A stretch of 42,271 bases of DNA. Source: a virus. The stretch covers positions 1-42,271 of IMG/VR virus record IMGVR_UViG_3300045741_000550; one strand, written 5' to 3'. This document shows positions 16,163-21,950 of this stretch, in pieces. The first letter of the stretch is position 1; each line of letters opens with the position of its first letter. Under the pieces are notes generated by a model. That model saw only the letters and a program-made list of their open reading frames with translations. It ran no database searches and was not told where the DNA came from. The position numbers were made by a program, and so were the translations under genes.

Positions 16163-16197
16163 GAAAAGGTGTCCCCCTGTGCCCTAGGTGGGGGGAC
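16163..16197 (-). terminator. Candidate terminator or attenuator hairpin
   Basis: GTCCCCC (16171-16177) pairs with GGGGGAC (16191-16197). On the minus strand the hairpin is followed by ACC and TTTTCTTCT, moderately U-rich. A second perfect 9-bp hairpin (16213-16238) lies just before it and covers the stop codon of the upstream gene. Partial termination between the two early sub-blocks is plausible. Confidence 0.5.
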
Positions 16198-16234
16198 GGC
16201 ACCTCGGAGAGAATGACCGCTGGGAGGGTAGCGG

Positions 16235-16462
16235 TCATGGAGAGGGCACTTCTCCGGCGTTCTTTTGTTTGAACGCAGCGAACTTGCTTGCGAGGTCGAT
16301 CTTCTTCACGACCACGCTGTCGGCCTTCGCTTCCTTCGTTTGGTTTTTATGTGCGGAAATGGCGTCTATCCCCGCTAGGAGTTCCTCGTCGGAGACGTCT
16401 TCCCCGGCGAGGACGCGCCGACGCAGGTCAACGATTTGCGCTTCGGTGAGGGGCTGGCTCAT
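16235..16462 (-). CDS. Hypothetical small phage protein, 75 aa
   Basis: Charged helical protein; the first 40 residues (LTEAQIVDLRRRVLAGEDVS) resemble short helical repeats that recur in small phage proteins of unknown function, followed by a Lys-rich segment. ATG at 16462 has AAGGA about 10 bases upstream and overlaps the upstream stop as ATGA. Its stop codon lies in a perfect 9-bp hairpin. Confidence 0.65.
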   Translation of the reverse strand: MSQPLTEAQIVDLRRRVLAGEDVSDEELLAGIDAISAHKNQTKEAKADSVVVKKIDLASKFAAFKQKNAGEVPSP

Positions 16463-16713
16463 GGTGAGGATCCTTCAGTTGAATTTTCATCGGGCATAAT
16501 GCCCTCTTCCCCCTCACGTGTCAAGCTGGGAGCGCCTTTTTCGAGCCATTGTTTGAGCAAGAGCTGAAACAGGCGCGAGCGGGAACCGTAGGTGGATTTC
16601 CCGGTGGTGGGGTCGTAGAGAATGATTTCGATTTTAGCCACGAGGCTTCGCGGGAGGGAAACCCAGAGGTCGACGGGTGGATCTAGGAGGGGCTTCCGCC
16701 CACGCTTAGCCAT
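16459..16713 (-). CDS. Putative ribbon-helix-helix DNA-binding protein, 84 aa
   Basis: The basic start MAKRGRKP is followed by a strand-like WVSLPRSLVAKIEIIL and a helix ending FQLLLKQWLEKG. This order resembles small ribbon-helix-helix regulators in phages; the C-terminal 25 residues are acidic and disordered. The ATG at 16713 shares its last bases with the upstream TAA (TAATG). It could regulate the early promoters, but no target site can be assigned. Confidence 0.6.
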   Translation of the reverse strand: MAKRGRKPLLDPPVDLWVSLPRSLVAKIEIILYDPTTGKSTYGSRSRLFQLLLKQWLEKGAPSLTREGEEGIMPDENSTEGSSP

Positions 16714-17072
16714 TATGAACCCTTTTTCCGGTTGAAGAACTGGTGTGCCAGTTCAGAATTGTTGGTTATCAAGAATATGTTGGTGTCGTCAGTTTCAACG
16801 TCTTGACCTACCTCCAAGTGAGGGCCGATGATGTAGACTTGATTGTGCGTAACCGCCAAACACAAAAAACCTTCTTGTTTTAAGATTTCTTTCACGACAT
16901 AGTGGCGGATCGGGTGATCGCAATTGAGACACTTGAAGGAGTAAATTGTGGAACGATTGCTCGCACCACAATTCGGGCAATAGCTCCGTGCGTCGATGCT
17001 GCGCTCGCACCTACCCCCGCCAGAACGATGTGGCCAGGGGTAGGCGGGGCATGTGCAGATGTAGGGTTTCAT
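16713..17072 (-). CDS. Zinc-ribbon protein, 119 aa
   Basis: The N-terminal half holds two CxxC pairs, YCPNCGASN and KCLNCDHP, plus additional Cys and His residues near the start (CTCPAYPWPHRSGGG), predicting one or two zinc sites. The C-terminal half is a mixed alpha/beta domain (VYIIGPHLEVGQ). ATG at 17072 overlaps the upstream stop as ATGA. I do not recognise the family; a nucleic-acid or protein-binding adaptor is the likely type. Confidence 0.65.
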   Translation of the reverse strand: MKPYICTCPAYPWPHRSGGGRCERSIDARSYCPNCGASNRSTIYSFKCLNCDHPIRHYVVKEILKQEGFLCLAVTHNQVYIIGPHLEVGQDVETDDTNIFLITNNSELAHQFFNRKKGS

Positions 17073-17359
17073 AGGTTGGGCGCGATGTTTTGGAGCGTGC
17101 GGATGTATGCTTTTACGTCGTCTGTAAACTCCTGGGTTTCTTTCTCGTTTTCTGTATCCACCATCTGTTCGAAAGTCTGCGTATAAATACTTTCGAACAG
17201 GAGTTTACTGAGCCCCTTGGCACAGAATTCGTTGTAATACGACATTGAAGCGATCAACCGAATTTTCTTTGCACGTTCCACCCCTACCCGCGCAATGAGG
17301 GCGGTCGTCACCTCGTCGTTTCTTATAACGTAGTTCTCAATTTCGGTTTTGATGTCCAT
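17069..17359 (-). CDS. Hypothetical helical protein, 96 aa
   Basis: Mostly alpha-helical by composition (MDIKTEIENYVIRNDEVTTA) and without recognised motifs. ATG at 17359 overlaps the upstream TAA as TAATG and has GGAG eight bases upstream; a longer frame from 17446 has no support. It is part of the coupled early string. Confidence 0.6.
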   Translation of the reverse strand: MDIKTEIENYVIRNDEVTTALIARVGVERAKKIRLIASMSYYNEFCAKGLSKLLFESIYTQTFEQMVDTENEKETQEFTDDVKAYIRTLQNIAPNL

Positions 17360-17859
17360 TAGAACAACTCCAATTGCGGTTTGAAGTGGGTAGCGTGGTG
17401 CACGGCGAATTCCACCAGGGTGTCGATCGGCCCAGGTTCTTGGCACACAATACAGGCGGGAAGTTGAACGCCCTCGATGGAGCGTTCGATCTCAAAGCCT
17501 TGTTCGATCAACTCCCGCATCCGCGCCCCGGTGGTTTCCTTCACCCTTTGCGCGGTGCGGTCGTCTTTATGTCCTTGGATCTCGAACAGGCCGGTGGTGG
17601 CATAAGCTATGTGCCCGCAGCATTGACAGTCTTGCCACTGCCCGCTGAGTAAAAGGCGTTTGGGGTACCAACGCGCTTCGTCGTGCAATCGCTTGAGTTC
17701 CTTTGCGATTGCGTTTGCTGCCTCGATTTGCGTTTTCGGGGCCGCCTTTGTCGTGGTGGCCTTCAACGCGAGTTTGGCGAGCTTTTCTTTTTCTTTGCGC
17801 TGTGCTGCTAGGCGCAGGGCGAAGAGTCGGAAGCGTTCTTTTTGTTCAGGAGTTATCAT
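17359..17859 (-). CDS. Hypothetical protein with Cys knuckles, 166 aa
   Basis: ATG at 17859 is set by AAGGAG seven bases upstream. The first ~60 residues are a basic, Ala/Lys-rich helix. Next come CQCCGH near residue 80 and CIVC near 140, which together could form a zinc site, and His residues near the C-terminus (VHHATHF). The pattern CxxCGH plus CxxC with trailing HH resembles zinc-ribbon or HNH-like folds, but I do not see a clear HNH catalytic set. Function unknown. Confidence 0.6.
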   Translation of the reverse strand: MITPEQKERFRLFALRLAAQRKEKEKLAKLALKATTTKAAPKTQIEAANAIAKELKRLHDEARWYPKRLLLSGQWQDCQCCGHIAYATTGLFEIQGHKDDRTAQRVKETTGARMRELIEQGFEIERSIEGVQLPACIVCQEPGPIDTLVEFAVHHATHFKPQLELF

Positions 17860-18113
17860 TTTTTTCTCCTTCGGGGAAGTGGTACCAGGGCAACTTCGCT
17901 GGGAAAGAAGATGTCGACGATCTTGAGCCCGAAGCGTTCGGGGTTGGAGTAGAAAACGTGGGCGGGATTGTCGCGGTAGGACACGAGGAGCTCGGCTCCG
18001 CCTCCTTCGTAGGGACGCGCGAGGATTCCTCGCAGGGTGAACCACGCCCCGCCTTGTCCCTGGAATTCGTCGCCGGGCTTGATTACGACGTCTTTCTCGT
18101 TAATTGCTTTCAT
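17856..18113 (-). CDS. Hypothetical beta-rich protein, 85 aa
   Basis: Small protein with Gly-rich and aromatic strands (VIKPGDEFQGQGGAWFTL) and a basic C-terminal tail. The codons GTG (18116) and ATG (18113) lie in tandem; GGAGGAG is better spaced for the ATG, which overlaps the upstream stop as TGATG. The fold could be SH3- or Tudor-like; no family is recognised. Confidence 0.6.
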   Translation of the reverse strand: MKAINEKDVVIKPGDEFQGQGGAWFTLRGILARPYEGGGAELLVSYRDNPAHVFYSNPERFGLKIVDIFFPSEVALVPLPRRRKK

Positions 18114-18316
18114 CACAAAGCTCCTCCGACCTTTTTCACTTGCACCGTGATTTCGTACTTATCTTCGCCGAGCGTTGTGGTCACCGATCCGGTTTCGAGC
18201 AGCTCCACGAGTTCTTCGTGGAACTCATATCTTTCGTCGTCGATGGACCAATGGGGAAAATCGTTGGTGGTTTCATTGGCGAGGTTTTGGAATTCTTCCC
18301 AGGTTTTTGGGCTCAT
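18113..18316 (-). CDS. Hypothetical acidic protein, 67 aa
   Basis: Acidic protein (TWEEFQNLANETTND, then EELVELLETG) that could mimic nucleic acid or bind a host partner, but there is no known motif. ATG at 18316 has AAAGGA about six bases upstream and overlaps the upstream stop as ATGA. A longer frame from 18451 lacks a ribosome binding site. Confidence 0.58.
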   Translation of the reverse strand: MSPKTWEEFQNLANETTNDFPHWSIDDERYEFHEELVELLETGSVTTTLGEDKYEITVQVKKVGGAL

Positions 18317-18537
18317 GATTTGTCCTTTTTGCAAACTACGCAAGCTTCCCGGCCGCATGGTTCGGCGCGGAGTTGGGGGTGGGTGTGCCAGACATGGCAA
18401 CGAGGGTCCAGCCTGAAGGGCTGGTCGCGGGGAACGGGATAGATCCGCCATTCGACAACCCGGCCTTGATACGTCAGGGTCTTATAGAGCCCTTTGGAGT
18501 CTTGTTTCAACCCATTTACATCTTGAAACGCTGCCAT
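18313..18537 (-). CDS. Hypothetical Cys/His-containing protein, 74 aa
   Basis: The C-terminal half has DPRCHVWHTHPQL, EPCGREACVVC and further Cys, a plausible zinc site. The N-terminal half looks like a short beta-sheet (LTYQGRVVEWRIYPV). ATG at 18537 has GAGAGG directly upstream with a short spacer. Part of the early string; function unknown. Confidence 0.58.
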   Translation of the reverse strand: MAAFQDVNGLKQDSKGLYKTLTYQGRVVEWRIYPVPRDQPFRLDPRCHVWHTHPQLRAEPCGREACVVCKKDKS

Positions 18538-18593
18538 TATCCTCTCCAGGGTTTCGGCAAAATAGCCGAGAAAGGGGTTTCCCCCTTTCCCTG

Positions 18594-18866
18594 CTACTCT
18601 GACTTGGCCTTGGGCAAGTTATTGAGGTAGAGGTACGCCGCAGTCGGCGCCTTTGGGCGGACCCATTGGAAAGCGTTCTTGGCGAACTCCGGCCAGAGGT
18701 CGTACGGAGTATTGGCCAGTTTTACCAACATGACCTCTCCGAGGTCTTTTGCGAAGTCGCGAAGCATGGGCTTGGTGGTTCGTTCATATACCAGGTCCGC
18801 TTCCAACTCCGCGATTCGACGCTTTTGTTGGCTAGCGACGTTTTCTTGCCCTGTTTTAAATGGCAT
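18594..18866 (-). CDS. Hypothetical protein, 90 aa
   Basis: N-terminal coiled-coil-like helix (QQKRRIAELEADLVYER) followed by an aromatic C-terminus. ATG at 18866 has AGGAG about six bases upstream. A 7-bp hairpin (18571-18588) with a GAAA-type loop lies just after the gene on this strand but lacks a U run. No family recognised. Confidence 0.6.
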   Translation of the reverse strand: MPFKTGQENVASQQKRRIAELEADLVYERTTKPMLRDFAKDLGEVMLVKLANTPYDLWPEFAKNAFQWVRPKAPTAAYLYLNNLPKAKSE

Positions 18867-18875
18867 GGTATTCTC

Positions 18876-19112
18876 CTAGAAAAGTTTGCCAGTTTGCGTA
18901 CCGCCCTCGGCCTGCATCCAGGGGTCCCGTGAGTTCTTGCGGACGTAGCGCTGGCCGCTTCCGAGCCCGAGAACGGCGTCGGACATGTGAAAGCACTTCG
19001 CGCATAGGTTTCCCCATCGACCTTTATCGGGGCCGCTACGGAGACGTACGTCGTATTTCACACGGAGCATTGGGGCTTCACAGAGATTGCAGGGATCTAC
19101 CTTCGTTGCCAT
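18876..19112 (-). CDS. Putative zinc-binding protein, 78 aa
   Basis: CNLC near residue 8 and CAKC near 37 bracket a basic segment (LRVKYDVRLRSGPDKGRW), indicating a zinc ribbon. ATG at 19112 has GGAGAG five bases upstream; that site lies in the loop region of an inverted repeat TTTTCTC/GAGAAAA, which might mask it. The much longer frame upstream crosses the terminator-like hairpin and the 57-aa gene and is rejected. Confidence 0.65.
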   Translation of the reverse strand: MATKVDPCNLCEAPMLRVKYDVRLRSGPDKGRWGNLCAKCFHMSDAVLGLGSGQRYVRKNSRDPWMQAEGGTQTGKLF

Positions 19113-19125
19113 GTTTTCTCTCCAG

Positions 19126-19153
19126 AGAAAAGTGGCGGGGATTGCTCCCCGCC
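19126..19153 (-). terminator. Candidate terminator after the 57-aa gene
   Basis: GGCGGGG (19134-19140) pairs with CCCCGCC (19147-19153) across a 6-base loop. Read on the minus strand the stem is followed by ACTTTTCTC. The hairpin begins six bases after the stop of the 57-aa gene, so part of the transcripts from the 19384-19412 promoter may end here. Confidence 0.5.
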
Positions 19154-19159
19154 GGGGGT

Positions 19160-19333
19160 TTACGCCAGTGCCTTCACGTTGTAACCGTTCTTGATCAACC
19201 CGTCGCGGATCTCCTTTTTGTCTTCCGGCGTGAGCTTGCGATACTCGCCCATGAGGGCCGGGTTCTCGATGTTCCCGCCGTAGAAAAAGTCCTTGATGCA
19301 GGAAACCAGCGGGGCTTCGATCGTTTTGTCCAT
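19160..19333 (-). CDS. Small hypothetical protein, 57 aa
   Basis: The reading frame begins MDKTIEAPLVSCIKDFFYGG and ends with NVKALA, a compact helical protein with one Cys. ATG at 19333 has AGGAG nine bases upstream. It is the first gene after a strong sigma70-type promoter (19384-19412) and is followed by a terminator-like hairpin, so a short abundant transcript is likely. Its composition resembles the neighbouring early proteins. No family recognised. Confidence 0.65.
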   Translation of the reverse strand: MDKTIEAPLVSCIKDFFYGGNIENPALMGEYRKLTPEDKKEIRDGLIKNGYNVKALA

Positions 19334-19383
19334 CGCGATGTACTCCTAGGTGGTTGGGAATAGGCTCAATTGAGCCGAAGGAT

Positions 19384-19412
19384 ATTATCGGGCAAAGCCA
19401 GGCACTTGTCAA
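19384..19412 (-). promoter_or_regulatory. Sigma70-type promoter
   Basis: On the minus strand a perfect TTGACA (19412-19407) is separated by 17 bases from GATAAT (19389-19384), five of six matches to the -10 consensus. It lies about 50 bases upstream of the 57-aa gene and should drive the leftward early string. Confidence 0.8.
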
Positions 19413-19440
19413 GCGGATTATGATGGGGCTTAAAGAAATT

Positions 19441-19812
19441 TTATCCCCCGCTTTTATTCCCACCATACAGCTCTTCAATTGTGCTCTGATGGCTCGGTTC
19501 AGTGTTGGGGAGTTGCACTGGCATTTCGATTGCCCGCGTCTCGAGCGCGCGCTTCACCGGATCGGGCATGAGGTCACGGTGCTCGACCACCACACAATCC
19601 CCGCGCACTTGGAAGAGAAGTGCCTTTCCCATTTGCGCGTGAGGGTGCTTTTGGTGTGCCAGCGCAGCGACGAAACCATAAAGCCGAAAGCGCAGGTTCT
19701 GCGCCTCTTTTTGGCTCTCACACGGGAGGCTGAGCGGGAAGGAGTCGGGCGGGAGTTCCATCAACTCCAAATAACTGGCGGGGTAGTTTTGCGGATCACG
19801 AGAATAACCCAT
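19441..19812 (-). CDS. Hypothetical protein, 123 aa, first gene of the leftward block
   Basis: Soluble protein with a Pro-rich N-terminus (MGYSRDPQNYPASYLELMEL) and a central alpha/beta part (GKALLFQVRGDCVVVEHRDL). ATG at 19812 has AAAGGA seven bases upstream. It directly follows the strongest promoter seen here (19858-19886) and borders the putative origin, a position often taken by an early regulator or origin-binding protein. I do not recognise its family. Confidence 0.68.
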   Translation of the reverse strand: MGYSRDPQNYPASYLELMELPPDSFPLSLPCESQKEAQNLRFRLYGFVAALAHQKHPHAQMGKALLFQVRGDCVVVEHRDLMPDPVKRALETRAIEMPVQLPNTEPSHQSTIEELYGGNKSGG

Positions 19813-19857
19813 ATGGTTTTCCTTTGAGGATGAACGGGACGTGAACTTTGATCCGAG

Positions 19858-19886
19858 ATTATGGGGGAAAGGCGGGAACGTGTCAA
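19858..19886 (-). promoter_or_regulatory. Strong sigma70-type early promoter
   Basis: Perfect TTGACA (19886-19881), a 17-base spacer and CATAAT (19863-19858) on the minus strand. The transcript would begin about 40 bases upstream of the first gene of the leftward block. The promoter lies just outside the left arm of the origin-like inverted repeat. Confidence 0.85.
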
Positions 19887-19904
19887 GGTGAATTGGGGCG
19901 GGGA

Positions 19905-20217
19905 TTCATTTGTCCACATTTATCTACACTGATCTACGTCGATCTACTGAGATCATATGATATCTACAGGGGCACATTAGCTTGACCCCCTTCTATATCC
20001 CCTTCCTTAATTCCCTATCCACGTGCCTTCTCCTCTCCACTGCTTTTACTTAAAAAAAAATAAAAAAAAAAAAACGTGGGTATAGAGAAAAGCACAGGGG
20101 TAAAGGTAAAGGGTGGGATCAATAGGGTTGGGGATATAGAGGGGGGTAAGGACAATGTGCATCAGTAGATCTCGTATGATCTCAGTAGAACAATGTAGCG
20201 CAATGTGGATAAATGAA
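19905..20217. other. Origin-like region: inverted 10-bp-phased iterons around a poly(A) tract
   Basis: The left arm (19905-20002) and right arm (20130-20217) are imperfect inverted repeats. The left arm has six six-base units starting every 10 bases (19912, 19922, 19932, 19942, 19952, 19962): GTCCAC, ATCTAC three times, ATCATA, ATCTAC. The right arm has five on the other strand (20165-20170, 20175-20180, 20185-20190, 20195-20200, 20205-20210), so the arms differ by one 10-bp unit. Each arm continues with GCACATT and CTATATCCCC. The outer ends carry a DnaA-box-like sequence: TTATCCACA on the minus strand (20204-20212) and TTGTCCACA (19910-19918). The 127-bp spacer holds A9-T-A13 (20052-20074). 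Two A tracts, phased iterons and DnaA boxes suggest a replication origin; a partition or regulatory complex is an alternative. Confidence 0.7.
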
Positions 20218-20310
20218 CTTGTCATCGCGCAGATGACAGGTTGCAACTAACGCAAAAAGCGGGAGAAAAGGCGGGAAAATGGGAGAGTGTGAGTGAACCT
20301 GTCATCGCGC
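20215..20310. repeat. Repeated GAACYTGTCATCGC element next to the origin
   Basis: GAACTTGTCATCGCGC (20215-20230) and GAACCTGTCATCGCGC (20295-20310) are direct copies, and GATGACAGGTT (20232-20242) is an inverted half forming the palindrome TGTCATC-GCGCA-GATGACA (20220-20238). A further copy lies at 21366-21379, before the small terminase gene. The rest of 20218-20360 holds no gene that I can support. Confidence 0.65.
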
Positions 20311-20360
20311 TTGACGCGAAGGCCGATGCGTGAGCATCGCAAATAACCCAGGTCTGGGGC

Positions 20361-20384
20361 AAAAAAAACCCCGCCGAAGCGGGG
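20361..20384 (-). terminator. Intrinsic terminator of the 197-aa gene
   Basis: On the minus strand CCCCGC, the tetraloop TTCG and GCGGGG form a perfect hairpin followed by eight T residues. It begins 20 bases after the stop of the gene at 20405-20998 and isolates that gene from the origin region and the leftward block. Confidence 0.92.
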
Positions 20385-20404
20385 CAAACGGCGTGGAGCG
20401 CCGA

Positions 20405-20998
20405 TTACTTGGCGAAGGAACTTTTCTGGCCTTCGGCGGCCTTGACCGCTTCGGCGGCCTTTTTCGCGGCTTCGTCTGCCCGGATCTTCGCGAGCTGAAC
20501 CGCGACTCCCGGATCTTCCGAAATCCCCTTTTTCGTTTCGCGAACGATTTTTTTCTGTTTCGCCTTTTCTTCATCGGTCAGGGTTTCGGAATCGGAATCG
20601 GGATCAATCCCGTTTTCCTCAAGCGCCTCGTTGATCAGCTGCGCGATAAATGCAGCGGCATCGGCCGGTTCGCAGCCCTGAACGAGCGCCAGGGCGCGCG
20701 CGAGCTGAGAATGTTCGCTTTCGCCCCGTTCTCCGCCTTCTCGGTGCGCCTGCCATTTCCCGGCCATGAGCGCCTCGACACGGGTTTTGACCGCCTTGAG
20801 CGCGTCCTCGGGCTTATCCATTCGCCCGGCGGTTGCATTCCGCAGCATGGTTTTTGTTGCGAAAAGGATCGCCTTTTGCGCCAGCTCCCCGAGCTTTGAG
20901 AACCCGAAAACCTTCTCCAGGTCAAGCTCTGCTTTGAGCTTTTCCGAAACAGCATAGGTGAAGCTGGAGCCTTGCAAAATTACATGTTTATCTGCCAT
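20405..20998 (-). CDS. Conserved-type hypothetical protein with basic Ala/Lys-rich tail, 197 aa
   Basis: A stand-alone leftward gene. The N-terminal 110 residues look folded and helical (FGFSKLGELAQKAILFATKT). An acidic patch near 132-145 (DPDSDSETLTDEEKAKQKK) follows, and the tail is a Lys/Ala-rich helix (RADEAAKKAAEAVKAAEG) typical of DNA-coating proteins. The gene has its own promoter (21044-21072), two operator-like palindromes and a perfect terminator, so it is expressed separately and probably at a high level. A DNA-binding, scaffold-like or virion internal role is possible; I do not recognise the family. Confidence 0.75.
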   Translation of the reverse strand: MADKHVILQGSSFTYAVSEKLKAELDLEKVFGFSKLGELAQKAILFATKTMLRNATAGRMDKPEDALKAVKTRVEALMAGKWQAHREGGERGESEHSQLARALALVQGCEPADAAAFIAQLINEALEENGIDPDSDSETLTDEEKAKQKKIVRETKKGISEDPGVAVQLAKIRADEAAKKAAEAVKAAEGQKSSFAK

Positions 20999-21022
20999 GA
21001 TCTATTCAGCCTTATCGGTATA

Positions 21023-21036
21023 CCATCAAATGATGG
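21023..21036. promoter_or_regulatory. Operator-like palindrome CCATCA-AA-TGATGG
   Basis: A perfect 6-bp inverted repeat with a 2-base centre lies between the -10 of the 21044-21072 promoter and the start of the 197-aa gene. A dimeric repressor bound here would block early elongation. No protein can be assigned to it. Confidence 0.45.
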
Positions 21037-21043
21037 CATTCGA

Positions 21044-21072
21044 ATTCTGCGCTACCTCGCATAGCTTGTCAA
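21044..21072 (-). promoter_or_regulatory. Sigma70-type promoter of the 197-aa gene
   Basis: Perfect TTGACA (21072-21067), a 17-base spacer and CAGAAT (21049-21044) on the minus strand. A palindrome TATCGC-GCCA-GCGATA (21079-21094) lies directly upstream of the -35 box and could bind a regulator. Confidence 0.7.
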
Positions 21073-21098
21073 CTAGGTTATCGCGCCAGCGATAAAAA

Positions 21099-21419
21099 AA
21101 GTTATGGGCACGTTCCCAGGATCGGCGGGCGGCAAGCCGGATCGCGCGAGACGTGGGACTGATCCCATTCCTGTCCTACTGTCGTCCAGGAGGCCGACCC
21201 TGGGCGGCAGCCCACCCCGAGGGGCGGGGGGTATCGCCCCTCGAAAGACCACACGCCGCCGCGCACGTACTTTTAATAAACCCTGGGATTATTTCTGCCA
21301 TAACCCCTATTTTAACTTCCCGCCCACTTTTGTCAACGGCTACCCAACTTTCCCCACCCCCGTTCGAACCTGTCATCGCTATTCTTTACTTCCCACCCCA
21401 CTCAATACATGATAAAGGC
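21099..21419. other. Gene-free region with tandem hairpins upstream of the small terminase gene
   Basis: About 320 bases without a supported gene. Three perfect hairpins occur in a row: TGGGA/TCCCA (21154-21167), TGGGC/GCCCA (21201-21214) and CGAGGGGCG/CGCCCCTCG (21218-21243). After them comes an A/T-richer stretch, then a copy of GAACCTGTCATCGC (21366-21379) about 40 bases before the terminase start. No sigma70-type rightward promoter is clear. The region is a candidate for a packaging recognition site, a late-promoter control region or a structured leader RNA. Confidence 0.5.
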
Positions 21420-21950
21420 ATGGAAAGTAGATCAAACGCGGTGGCAAAGCTTAACTTCTCCCACGAGGCGATTGCCCGCTGGATGTTGGAAAACCCAGGC
21501 GGGAAAATGGGGGATTGTGCCCGCCATTTCAACTACTCACAAGCCTGGCTTAGTCAGGTTATCCATAGCAACGCCTTCCAGGAGTACTATCGAGGGTTGC
21601 AGAATGGGGCGAATGCAGTGGTGCTTTTGGATATTCCCACGAAGCTTCGTGCAATTGCCAGCACCGCGTTGGATGGGCTTGGAGAAGCAGTGGAACAGGC
21701 TATGGAGTCGAATGCCCCACTGCTCCATCGGGAGTTTTTGAAGGAAACTGCGGAGACCGCCCTCAAGGCACTCGGGTATGGGGGCGGGAAAACGGTGATC
21801 AATGCGGGGTCCGGTGCAGTGGTGAATACCCTCTCTGTCGATGCCCCACTCCTTGCAAGAGCCCGTGAGCGGATGCAGAACGCTCATTCAACGCCTGTGG
21901 AAAGAGTTCTCAATGCCACTCCCGCCCCCGGACTTCCATCCGATCAATAA
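21420..21950 (+). CDS. Terminase small subunit
   Basis: The 176-residue protein has a helix-turn-helix near residues 25-50 (GDCARHFNYSQAWLSQVI) of the type that phage small terminases use to bind the packaging site, then a helical oligomerisation part (IPTKLRAIASTALDGLGEAV) and a flexible C-terminus. ATG at 21420 gives the usual N-terminus, although its Shine-Dalgarno (AAAGG) is very close; the much longer upstream frame crosses the hairpin region and is rejected. It opens the late block and is followed at once by a nuclease-like gene and the large terminase. Confidence 0.82.
   Translation: MESRSNAVAKLNFSHEAIARWMLENPGGKMGDCARHFNYSQAWLSQVIHSNAFQEYYRGLQNGANAVVLLDIPTKLRAIASTALDGLGEAVEQAMESNAPLLHREFLKETAETALKALGYGGGKTVINAGSGAVVNTLSVDAPLLARARERMQNAHSTPVERVLNATPAPGLPSDQ

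Noticed and set aside
17703-18416. A 237-codon plus-strand frame across several small early genes
   Set aside because: The minus-strand genes here are tightly coupled with good ribosome binding sites; the plus frame has none.
18571-18588. A 7-bp hairpin after the 90-aa gene as a terminator
   Set aside because: It is not followed by a U run on either strand; left as an unexplained small hairpin.
19905-20217. The 10-bp repeats as a CRISPR array
   Set aside because: The repeats are six bases with four-base gaps, far too short, and there are no cas genes; the Cas4-like protein belongs to a recombination cluster.
20046-20246. A 66-codon minus-strand frame within the origin-like region
   Set aside because: It reads through the poly(A) tract as a Phe run and has no ribosome binding site.
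20330-20899. A 189-codon plus-strand frame opposite the 197-aa gene
   Set aside because: It starts in the terminator region and lies opposite a gene with promoter, ribosome binding site and terminator; its text is Arg/Phe/Gly-rich shadow sequence.
21360-21380. A T-loop-like GTTCGAAC that might mark a tRNA
   Set aside because: No acceptor or anticodon stem can be folded around it.
21153-21419. An N-terminal extension of the small terminase
   Set aside because: The extension translates the hairpin region into Pro/Arg-rich text; the family start is at 21420.
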